From: Baylisascaris procyonis
Taxonomy: Eukaryota > Nematoda > Chromadorea > Rhabditida > Ascarididae
Reading direction: 5' to 3'
Length of the DNA: 64,000 bases
NCBI GenBank assembly: GCA_037389465.1
Contig: JAZARR010000088.1
Location: 5,394,001-5,458,000, forward strand
This document shows, piece after piece, positions 36,261-47,519 of this stretch. The translations under genes were made by a program, and so were the position numbers. The notes beneath the pieces were generated by a model. That model was not told where the DNA came from. It did not search any database and worked only from the letters and a program-made list of their open reading frames with translations. Numbering within the stretch: position 1 is the stretch's first letter; each line of letters begins with the position of its first letter.

Positions 36261-39200
36261 CAACCATCTTATTGCGCCTCATAGAGCAACTGTTCATTTA
36301 CCAGCAAATGTGAAAACGATTGTTGTGATTACTGTATTCGGAATTCGTTCTGTAAGTAATAGGTTGTTGGAAAATAAATGCTCACTTTTTACACATATAT
36401 ACCTAACATCCTTATTTTATGGGGCCATTTTAATTTCCGGGTGTGCATGATAAATTGTTTTAAAGTATATGGTTGGCTTAAATTAACGCAGTATGACCAA
36501 AAAAGGAATATAAATATTGGATGTAAGCGTAACAATGTTAATAAAGAAGCGACATTTCTTAAGCTAGATGAATTCAAAAGTGACCATACGATTGATGAAG
36601 TTGAATGAGGTGGTCATCGTCGAGTAACCAAGACTTTTTATAAAGACTGAGGCAAAAGTATGTCAAACCATCCGAATCGGATGTAATCGCGGAATTGGAT
36701 GCACTAAACGTCGCGAAAATCATTTGTGTGGGTTAGTTCCACATTGCATAAAGGTAACTGAAATGAATTCCCCCACGAAATGTAAGTGAAACGAAAGATG
36801 AGGCAAAAAAGAAAATTGACGCTACGTATAGATCATTTTGCTCAGTTTATGAACTGTTGAAAAGTACGCTTATGGTTTGGCGAGTGGTTTCGTCGTTGTG
36901 CATACGCGTTCATCGTCTCGAACATGCCTTTACCCTAGTTTTATTACACGGCCACTGGTAGGAATTTTCAAGCAGTCCTTATCGTTTTCAACGTGAGACT
37001 TGTCTATTGCGGCGATCGTCTTTTGATGATCTATCGCACTGCGCTTGTGATGATCTACTGCACTGCGCTTGTGATAATCTACCGTACTGCGCTTGTGACG
37101 ATCTACCGTACTGCGGTTGTGACGATCTGCCGCACTACGCTTATGATGATCCACCGCACTGCGCTTGTGATGATTTACCGCACTACGCTTGCGGTGATGC
37201 GCTACTCTGCGCTGCGTTGCGTCTTTGGTGCAGTGTGATTTCCTTAGAGGTGACGCAAAATATGCTACTTTCAGACGTAAATTCATTGCGCTTTGATACT
37301 TCCTGAAGTGGAATAAGTAGTATCTGTTAAGAAACTGTTGCAAGTAGTACTCATTGTTGTTGTATATGGTGGTCTACTTTCTTTTGTTGGATCTAGTATT
37401 TGGTTAATTTAATTTAGCTTACTGAGTTTATAATCAAAAAACAAAAAAAAAATCGTTTAGAAAAAAAAAATTAGAAAATTTCATGACAGTGGAGAGGGGG
37501 GGGGGCAATTTTTCGACTAATTACTTTCAAATTTTTCTCAATGAAAGAAAAAATTTCATAAACGCTATCGGCATGATTTTCAATCATCGAAATATTATCT
37601 ATCTTCAATTATCGTTGTTGATACATAATTACGTACTTGAAAAATTTCATTTGATCGCTTATTGGATGCTGTTTTGATTTTTTTTTTTTTTTTTTTTTGC
37701 TGTTGTGATACATCGAAACTCATATAGCACTTCTTTCATATCCCCATTTCTCAAGAAATCCTTCTTTTGCTAGTGGTATTTGTGCATTTATCTACCTATA
37801 TCAATTTGAAATCTAGAAAAACCTATTGCAATAAAATTCAACACCTATAACTTAAGGTGTAAAATCAAAATTTCAACCATATTATCGCATAATATTTTCT
37901 ATGGGATTGTCAAGTGATATTTGAAGCTGACCTTGATGAATAGGTGCTTCCCGTTTTCTTGCTTATATCGAAACTTTAGCAGTTACATTTGGTCGTTAAA
38001 TGCTATTGATTTGTCTTGTCACGTAAGTGTCCGCTAATTTTTCGCCTTTAACTTCGCTTTGCTGTGGCACTCGATGTGAAAAAAAAAATAGCCGAATGTA
38101 AATCTCATTAAGCATTTGTTGATTTGCCTTCAGGGCAAACCGCTTGAGTAAAAAGTTTAAATTTTGAGCAATACCTCAACTCTGTGGCTCTGATGTAGGT
38201 GGGATTGATTTAGGTGTGTCTTGCATGTGGGAATTATCTCACGTTCAAGTTCGAGATCTAGTTCACACAATTTTTTTTATTTTTTATTTTATTTTTATTT
38301 TTATTTATTTTATTTAGCTTTTTTTTTGATGGACTGAGTCAGACACTCTAGAAGTAGTGGGACAACAGGAGAATGAGCGTTGGTCTTTGCTTGTTGCTTT
38401 CTTTATCAACCACCTTTGCGCTGACACAGTCATTCTTTTCGAGTTCAAGAACGATATGGATATGGTTTTGGCCCCTTCGAACCATTGAGATGCACAGTTG
38501 TTAGCATCTTTTCTGCGTCTGAAAGCTTTTTGCAAATTGCGGGCTAACACAGAATTTGGGAGAGCAGAAAAAAAGGTGCCAAATGAATGTGAGCACATCA
38601 GCTAGAATTATCGAAGTGAACCTATTTTAGCATTGCCAAGCTTTAAAAGCATCTACACAGCTTGTTCCAATCCAACAACAAACTTACTGAACGATGCATG
38701 CGAATAGTCTCGTTAGTATATCTACCATCGTTATGGGCATATATCGGATGCTAATTGTTAATTCGGTTTTTGTTTTGCATAGATTGTCGAGAAATTATCG
38801 TTTTAAATCGTTAGCAGTTGCTTCTTCTAGATTCCCATTTATTTTTATTGCTCACATATTCTTTTTAGTAAGCATTATGTGCGAATAGATCATTCAAAAG
38901 TGATTGCAGTGGCAAGAGTTTCGCTGTAGAAATTTTCAAATTATTGGACAACTTGAAGGGATTTTCAGTGATTTGCTTCAAGAGGGAGATAACTAGTAGT
39001 AATGGGGAAGGCGTTTTTTTGGGGGGGGGGAGGGTAGGGGGAGAGAGTTTAACAAAGTTTAACCATAAGAGAACTTTGAAGGTTTTCCTTTTACGCGATG
39101 TTTGGCATTTTCCATTCCCTATATTGCCGACCATTCAACGCCTATTATCGATGCTTTTCCGGAGTGCATTCACCTCTGTCAAATTCTTCAGCCATCGAAC

Positions 39201-39283
39201 GCAGCATTGAGGAGACAGAAAGTGCAGTGAAAGTTGTCGATTATCAAAAGTTTAGACCTCCGATCTACCCACGAAGTTTTGCC

Positions 39284-39371
<88 letters not shown>

Positions 39372-42300
39372 CAAAAGTACTTTCCTTGCCTATTTTATTG
39401 TTTATAAGCGTTTTCTTCGATTAGTTGATTTGATGAATGAGGTCGCAAAATTTCCATCGTTGTGCATGTAGCACTTCATTACTTTGATCATCATTCATTA
39501 TGGGCTTTAGTATCACAAACACTGTTGGTATTGTTGAAACACTACAATACATGTGAGGATGCGTTCTATTTTCACCTTTTTATCAAAATCTATCACTTAA
39601 TCAGATCCTTTATTTAATCATTGCCCGCATTTCGTTTGTCCTTTCTCTTGAATAGTTATATTTTAGATTGCTCATTAACGATAAGATGCTGTTTATCTCA
39701 GTGTTGTTATCTGATTTATTTGTTACTAAGTGAGTGGATACGAATTAGGAATCACTTTTGATTCATTTATACCTAATTAGTGTTGCATTCGCGTCGTTGT
39801 TTATACGATATATGCCGATTCAAAAGGAATTTATAGCCATATAAAACTTTTGTTTTGGGCTAGTTCCGTTGTTGTACACTTCAGCTGCGTGAGTAACAAA
39901 TGTGAGGTATGCTGAATTTTTTCGCCGTCGAATGTCTACATCACGAACACCTCTACTACGAAACTCATGTTGTGGTTGCAGATATTGTCGAATCTTCAAC
40001 TCGTATGAGTCTCTCCAGTCTTTTCGCTGGGTCGCTTTATTAGGGTCATTGAGTAAAATTTGAGGGGACAGCTGAGATTCTACCATGTCATATTTCCATT
40101 CGTTGACCTGCTGTTATGGCTTGCTAAAGTTTGAGCGCTTTTCTTTTAGCTTATGAGAACGTCGACAAGGACGATAACTAAAAGGTTTCTGAGGGATGTT
40201 TTAAACAATTTTCGAAGCACTGCACTCTGGATGGCTGCTTTGAAAAATATGCATAAGCCTACACGGAACCACCCACGATGCCGCGAATCACAACGGATCG
40301 TTTTGTGTGCAGTCAAATATGCAGATTTTCCAGATCCTCAAGGATGTTTTTAAAGATTTGGAAGTTTTTTTAGTACTTTAGTCTCTTTGATTTATCTTCA
40401 TTTGAAGCGTTCGCCTATACATTGGAATGAATACCATAAAATCCACTCATTCGTCATTTTGCGTCCTGCCAGACTGTACAAGACGTTCGGTCAGCGTCTT
40501 CATCATTCTTTGTGAGTCGTTGTTCTATAAGGACGATGTCTTATTCATTTGTTGTTTCTGCAGTTGGTTTCATATTTGCTTAGGATTTTTATGATCTCAG
40601 TGCCTTGTTGAGTGGCTTATTCTCCGATCCACTTTTCATTGAGTCGACGATGTCTCTCAGTTAGCTTTTTATCGTCACCTTTTCCTTGACAGTATCCAAA
40701 TCCTACATAATCATGCTTCTCATCGGTTATAATAGAGGTATTAATTGTGTTTAGTGACTGAAGTAGGTTGACTCGGTTTATCAGCAAATGCTTTTCAAGG
40801 TTGAGCCGTCGTTCTTCGAGAAGTGAATTTGCGAATGTAATACGAAAGTATAAACTTCCTTCCATATAATTTTGTAGGAAGTTGCTTGGTATTGCCCGTA
40901 CATAAACAAACCTTTGAAGGTGAATCATAGCGTACTCTGTGAGAGGTGCATACGATTCCGCTGTATGCTTACTACATTTGTACTCATATCCAATGGTAAT
41001 AGTTTAGTTGAGTGGGAAAATTAATCAGTACTTTTATTAAGTTAGTTATGAAAATATAGTAAGATGCCTCATTTTGTAGTTTCATAGTGTGCCTAGTGGT
41101 GATCGCAGGTGTAATCTTCGCCTCACTTTTATATTATAAATATGCACTTATCTTTCTTAACTTTTTATGCCTCTTTCCTTCCATACACCTTTCCGATATA
41201 GGCGTTTTTTATTCGTTACTCAGTCTTCTTCGGCTTCCGGCCTCTGCCCAGTGTTTGCTTATCGGGTCTTCTCATTTAGTCGACATCAAAGGCCTTTTGA
41301 CTAGAAAACAAGAGCTTGAGCTTGACTTGAAAAAAAAAAGAGATCTAAGACCATAACTTTACACCAATGTTTTTTTTTCAATTGTTTCGGTAAAAATTCT
41401 TCAAAAACGTATTCCTATGGTCGTCTAATATTAGAACTGTGGATAGAATTAATTATAAATGGATTTCAGGAAGAGCAGCGACCAGTACTGACGATCGTAA
41501 TTCTTGTGGCGGGGGTGGTGGGTGGGCTTGTCGTCGTCATAACGGTCGTCTATTTCTATCGCTTTTGCCTCAAAAAGCGCCCTCCCGTAACGACGTATGT
41601 TTTTCAATTATATGCTTATTGATTGTATGCGTTTAAATTCGTTGATTTCTATGCACAGAATATGAACCGTATATTTGGGCCACTTGAACTGCCACGTAGG
41701 ACGTTGTTTGTATAACGTGGTGACAAAGTGATGTTGACCGACGACTATATATTAGTTTTACAACAGCAAACAGAGAATATTGAGTACCAAAACTTATATG
41801 TCTAAGTAGATAATGCAGGGGAAGAAATCGGATAAACTAGATTGGATTGTGGGATAGAGTACTTATTTATTGCACATTTAGCATATATCGCTGAGCATAA
41901 ACTAGGATTTTCATGTCTACTTTATTAGCACTTATAAACAGATACCCTAACCTGAGTTAGGGTGTCTGTTTATATGGCGTTTAATGATGCAACGTGCCGT
42001 TACTGATAGAGTGTTGTGTTTTATAGATTACAATGCTGCATACAAAGGTGAGAACACTAAACAATGCAAGAAAGATGAACAACGTTTTATTCTAGTGTTG
42101 GCATTTTAGCTAGAAATGTGTTTGGACATCAGTTCTTTTCCATAAACATCCTAAACAACGTATAGCGACGGCATAGAAGGAGAGCGTCGAGAGGAATCCT
42201 TCATCGATAAATGTGCTGACCATTTTTCTGACTCTGGCTTGAGCACATTGGAACCATTTAGCCAGCTCAAGCCAAATTGGAGAGTTGATTTGTTTTTAGC

Positions 42301-45300
42301 TAGGCTTAAAATCTGAAAATTTCTCGTAATGTTGGGACTATTCATTTCCGCTTTCTTATCATTAGACCAAAATGATTCAGTGGAAAAGGTAAGAGAAAAT
42401 TTTCCTTAGTTTGTGTTATTTAAAAATTCAATCCAATTTATATTGGAAATTTGTAAAAATTTTCCTCAATTTACATACGATACGAAATTAGTGAGTTTAT
42501 TGAACTCTTTGCTAAATGGTTTATTTCGGAATGTAAAACGAACATATTTTACGGACGCATTAAGTGAAAGCAATTTAACTGATAAACCTAGACAGGTGCA
42601 CATTTTTTGGTCGTCTATTTACTTGTGCAATCACGTAATTACCTCTTGTACCATACTATTGGTGTCAGAGATTTTAATGATTTGATAGTACATAAAGCAA
42701 TTCTCTTTAAGAGATGACATTAACGTATAGATAGCTTATTTGTATCCGAAGTTTTGACATAGTGCGCAAATGCTGAGTAAACATTCGATTCGGGTGCGAT
42801 TGTGGCTCTAAGAAGAAGTGCTTCGTCTATGAATTATATAAAAAAAAAGAAGAAATATAAGAGTTGGTTCTTACGCTTGAAGTGTATTCGATGAAATTAA
42901 CTGCATTTTTGCATTCTTGTTAACGTCAGATCGTCAGGAATGTTTTTGATAAGTAAGGGGAAAAGAGAAAGCTTACTAAAGAAATTGGATCGATGGTCTC
43001 TTCCTTAAATGACATATATTAAACACACCCTAGCAGTGCATCGCGTTTATTTAACGCGCTATAATTTAATTGCAATTGAAACCTTTCTTCTTCTCAATAT
43101 TCACTCTACTAAGTTGTTCATTTTGATAGTGAATTGAGAAAAGGACAATTTTCTTCGAAGAATTCCTTCAAAGTTACTTTGAAAGTATATATGAAATATT
43201 CAGATGTAGAGAACTAAATATTGGGATATGTTAGGTTAAGCAGTCTTTATATATGCGAATCATGTGGATTCGATTATTTAAAAGTCATTTAAGGCATTCG
43301 AAGTGAACATAAACAATCGTTCAACTAAAGTAATAAGTTGTCTTGTAAAACTTGAAAGCTTGAGCTCTCCTGAACACAAGTTGAAAGTATCATATGAATA
43401 GGTAGATGGGAATGTATAATGACTGAAGCGGTCTCACACAATGAAAGAGATGTTTCAGGACTGGAAAGCCGGAGCACAAGCGAGATCAAATTCGAAGTCA
43501 GGCGGCGAGCCAATGTCGGCCCCTGCCTCTGCCGCCGGTGATCGCGAACCAGCCCTCTTTCTTATTACCCTCCCATTACCAGAGCTGTATGCCACAGCTT
43601 GAACCGACTTCGTTGCAAACGCCCGATAAAAGGTATCTGTTTTTGCTTCTCAGTCATTGTGCTCTGTATCGTATAACTTCAAACACAGGTCGAGATAAGC
43701 TTCCACTAAAGTGGTCGGATAGAGGGGGGGGGGGGTGTATTCGAGATCAGACGAATTAAATTGCAGCAATAATAAGCTTTAAATTGGGTAAGTGTTATTT
43801 GTATGAGTTTAGTTAGGCCAAATGTATGCGGAAAAACGTCTGCTTACCTTGTTCGTAAATGTATCCATTTTCATCTGAACATATAGCTCAGAATGCTTCA
43901 GTGGTTTTTAATTGCGAACCATTTTTAAATAAGTTATACTACAAATTATTGCTTCGCGGAAGTAAAGGTTCTTATTGAACAAAAGGTTCCGTTTCAGCTT
44001 CAACTTAAACAAAGATTTCATTTAAAAATATACGTTTTGGTTTATTCAGAATGTGAGTTGCTTCTCTAAGATACATTTAGACAGTTTATTTTACGGCGAA
44101 GTGTATGCAGCCGTTATGCCTGAAGGGCACATAAAATGTTTCTTGGACATGGCGTAAGGGTCTCAGCATTGAAAATTTCGCTTAAAAATTGCCCAACTTT
44201 TCAGGACAGCGATAAGTATTGGTGAACCAGATTCTGTGGATAAGGTCGCCAAACTTTTCCCACCAAATTTTCCCGGTAAGGCTTTCATTTCACTTTATAA
44301 TGAAGTCTCCATTTTTTCCTTTTTTGAGTTTCAAATTGAACCACTGCCATTACTGTCTTCTGAGGTCTGTTACTGATAAGCCGAGACCAACATTACGATA
44401 GGCATTCTGTGAAATAAAGCCTGTTGAACCACTCCACTCTCTCTATTTTCACCCTCCAAATTTTGACCTTTGATTGGTGTAAATGGTGAAATCATTCATG
44501 AATGCAATCTCTGAGACATTGTTTATCCACTGTTCACCACTCGAATCAGTCGGCGAACGGAATATAAGGGGATTGATTTGACCCGAATTTTATGCGAGTA
44601 GTTTGGATAGTGATATGTGCCATCTGCGAGCGTTATGAGTTCTTATGTGTGCTGGTGGTGAGTTGTGGTGATTGAGAAACCGAATTGAAACGTCACTGTT
44701 TGACCATGTTAATGTGGGATGGTTTTTGCTCTTTTCGAGAATTAGCGATGATGAGTTTCGGAGTAAGCGGAAATCGATATCTCGACAGTCTTCCGAGGTC
44801 ACTCGGAGCCATTAGGAGTCGGCTATTTTTCCAACCCTTGAACTGAGATGTTACATTTCCGCAACCATGGTCTTTTGATTGCTTTTTATGGGCTTCGAGA
44901 GCATCAGTTTGAAGGTGTCCATGTTTTGAATGTATGTGCTTTGCACATGCATTTCGATGGAGTATGAGTAGCATTGCCGATACTCGATCGTTTTATCTAA
45001 TTTTGAGTGTTATGTTTCAGTGACAGTTACGACTGGAGTTACCGAGAAAAAGGAACCATCGTCATACAAAAGCGATCGAAGCAGTCAATCGAAAGGCATG
45101 CATTTTATGGTTTTCGAGATCGCTGTTTCATGTATACTTTACTGATCTTGGCCAGCATGTGAATTTTTTCCCCACTGCAAGGTGAATATTGAAGTTTACA
45201 AGCTGGATGATATAAACGTACCAAGTGATCTATTTCGATATGGCCTTAAATTGAACATCGAAATCCCAAAAAGATGAGGTTGTTCATTCAAGACAGCAGA

Positions 45301-47519
45301 AGTGGGATACTGTGGAAATTCACCATTTCCCATGCCTTACTAAATATTTGAACAACTTGGCTCTTTTAGCACAAAATTTTATGGTCATCTGCTAAGTAAT
45401 TGTTTTTCAAAGAAATGTCTAGTGTAATTTATCATTTCTGCCGAACTTCAGCTTAACTAAGTCAAAATCCCCTCTTTGTTTGGAAATTTCCAAATAAAAG
45501 TGATGGTATACCGCTTCAACAGTCTTCTTCCCTCCTGCGTCCATCTCTTTAGAACTCAGAAATTGTTCTCAAAAGCTTTTTGTAGTACGAAAAAAAAGCT
45601 TTTATCGTTGGGCATTGACGCGATAGTACTTCAGAGGTCCACATAATGTGTCCACTCGACATCCTTCTTAAAGTTTGCCCTCTGAGGAACGTCGCTTCTG
45701 GTTTCATGGGAATCATGCAATTGCTAATGGGAGTGAATTTTCCCTCTCATTGAATTTGGTATTGATTTAGGTTGTAAGATGATATAAGCTATCAGGCAAA
45801 TCTATGTACAGTTAGTATCCACGTGGCACATTTATTACTTTGTGTGGATGAGTACTTAAGATTTGCTGTTTAGGCAACTATTTGACCGTTGATGGGATTC
45901 CACCACGGCCGCAAAGTGCCGAAACGATGCTGACAGTGGCCGAAGATGAAGAACGACGTCGCGCCTCATTGGATTCGTATCATCGACATATTCGTAGGCA
46001 GCTACCCAATATCGAGCATCTAGAGCAGGTAAGTGAGTTAAACATCCTTAACGTTGGTTATGTTGCTTTTGAAGAAGATCACGCCACAAAAGGGGGTAAA
46101 GTAGATCATCGTCTTGCTGAGCTGTATGTCAGTAAGTGTCATGAAATCGTGAAAACATGCAACTGCAAATGTGCAAAAGCAGTTATGTAGTACTTCGCCT
46201 GCTGTCTTTGCGCTCGCCGGAGGCGGGAGCCCGTTATCTTATATATCGCCTGGTGTCTTTACGCGTGCCGAAGGCGCGAGTCTGTTATGCACTACTTCAC
46301 CTGCTGCCTTCGCACGAAGGCGCGAGACTGTTATTTGCGATTTCTGATTCGCGGTGTTCGTAATTCGCGGTTTTGTATAATCAATTCCGTGTGAGTCGCA
46401 TAAAAGCTAGTATAAAAATAGGAGAGCTTAATGCGGTTGACATAGACATTATTATTTTACAATTTATGCTTCAATGCTTTATATTGCGATTATAACGTTC
46501 AGTGATGAGAAGGTCAGGGTTTAATAGCTCAAATATAAGCAATCTCTTCGATGTTAAACGTTCTCTGCAATGATGAACGTACGTTTTTTTCCAACGAAAG
46601 TTGAGAGATTCTAGTTTGCAAGAGTGAAACTGTTGTTTGTGAGCATCATTTCCCTTGCATATGTGCGTTACATATTTGTCTATAGGCAATTTATATTAAT
46701 GGATGGAACGCATATACAATAAGAGTACATAATGTCTGAGCAGATCTTAATGCAAGTCATAGATAAGATTTGCACAGAAGTCATTTTTTTCGTTCATGCT
46801 GTGCAATGGTAGCGTGAGCGGCACAAAGCCAACGCCATTGCAATGTTGTTAGTACCATAGTGATGTGTTGAGATTGGCGGTGCGTTGTATTTTCGATTCA
46901 GTCCACTGCTTTCCTCTGTGGCGTTCCTCGAAGGTGTTGCTGTAGCTGTAGGTTCGGTGATGCGAATATATAGAACTATATCATTAATATTTCCTCTGTT
47001 TATGTCGATAGTTTTGATTGCGAACCGTCTCGAATAAGTTACTACTGAGGTTGTCTCTGATTTGGGCATTCTTCGGCCCGCATTCTGAAATTTCTTCTTT
47101 TAGTTGCCTATGAGGCGTAACGATGAATTAAGATTCGAAAAGGTAGTTAGTATTGGTGAAGGAAACAAAGTTGCGCAAATTGGAGTTGAAAATATTTTGC
47201 CACTAATGGATTCGCGATTTAGTTGCCACTCGTCCGATCGTTTCTCATGTATAAGTAGAACAAGTGGAAAATTTCATGCGATTTGCATTTATATTTTAGA
47301 ATTTGCGGTATTCTCAGCTTTGTTAATTAGCATATTTTATCCTGCAAACGTTCTCTTTCCTCTTCCATCCCCACATTCCCGTAAAAACAAAACCAATACA
47401 TCCGTTTTCTGCGTAAAACCTTTTCAGTAGTGGTTTCCAAACGTAAGGTTGTAATAGAATTTTCTTACTTCGCTTCCGTTTGGCGCCTTTAACTACAGAC
47501 GCCAAGTTGTGTTTTATGA
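36261..47519 (+). CDS. Single-pass membrane protein, 3' part (5' exons not found)
   Basis: Exons with matching phases: 36261-36351, 41470-41594, 44205-44275, 45021-45083 (or 45095 with a GC donor), 45874-46028, 47104-47142 and, less surely, 47499-47519. The first encodes a beta-strand-like stretch (HRATVHLPANVKTIVVITVF) resembling the end of an extracellular domain. The second carries a membrane helix (VLTIVILVAGVVGGLVVVIT) followed by a stop-transfer RFCLKKR. The tail of about 150 residues is polar and Ser/Pro/Glu-rich: VDKVAKLFPPNFP, VTTGVTEKKEPSSYKSD, LTVDGIPPRPQSAETML, then a charged helix (DEERRRASLDSYHRHIRRQL). The possible last exon ends PSCVL. Topology is inferred as type I (N-out). 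The family is not recognised; a C2-domain (synaptotagmin-like) continuation was looked for and not found. Confidence 0.5.
37020..37211. repeat. 24-bp tandem repeat (8 copies)
   Basis: Eight copies of CTTGTGATGATCTACCGCAC followed by TGCG, with diverged copies at both ends. Because the unit is a multiple of three, frames stay open on both strands; the minus-strand reading is an eight-residue repeat of the type HHKRSAVD. It lies within the long first intron of the single-pass membrane protein gene. Confidence 0.93.
39286..39371. repeat. TA microsatellite
   Basis: About 85 bases of uninterrupted alternating TA within an intron of the membrane protein gene. Confidence 0.97.
40617..40928 (-). mobile_element. 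Possible relic of a mariner-type transposase
   Basis: A 103-codon open frame on the minus strand contains LEERRLNLEKHLLINR and then INTSIITDEKHDYVGF. The pattern (basic helix, LL, then hydrophobic-T-x-DEK) resembles the segment before and at the first catalytic Asp of mariner transposases, where TGDEKW or TCDEKW is usual. The Trp and Gly of the motif are missing, the frame stops about 40 residues later, and no terminal inverted repeats were identified, so any element would be dead. Resemblance by eye only. Confidence 0.28.
46186..46335. repeat. GC-rich imperfect repeat with palindromic cores (3 copies)
   Basis: Three copies of a unit of roughly 50 bases built as TCGCCTGCTGTCTTTGCGC, a short self-complementary core (such as CGCGTGCCGAAGGCGCG), then GAGTCTGTTAT. 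The copies differ at the core but keep its ability to fold back. Base composition is far more GC-rich than the flanks. It sits in the intron after the exon ending at 46028. Confidence 0.75.

Noticed and set aside
41470..47142. Synaptotagmin identity for the single-pass membrane protein
   Set aside because: The TM plus basic linker looked synaptotagmin-like, but no C2-domain exon could be found downstream before the convergent zinc-finger gene.
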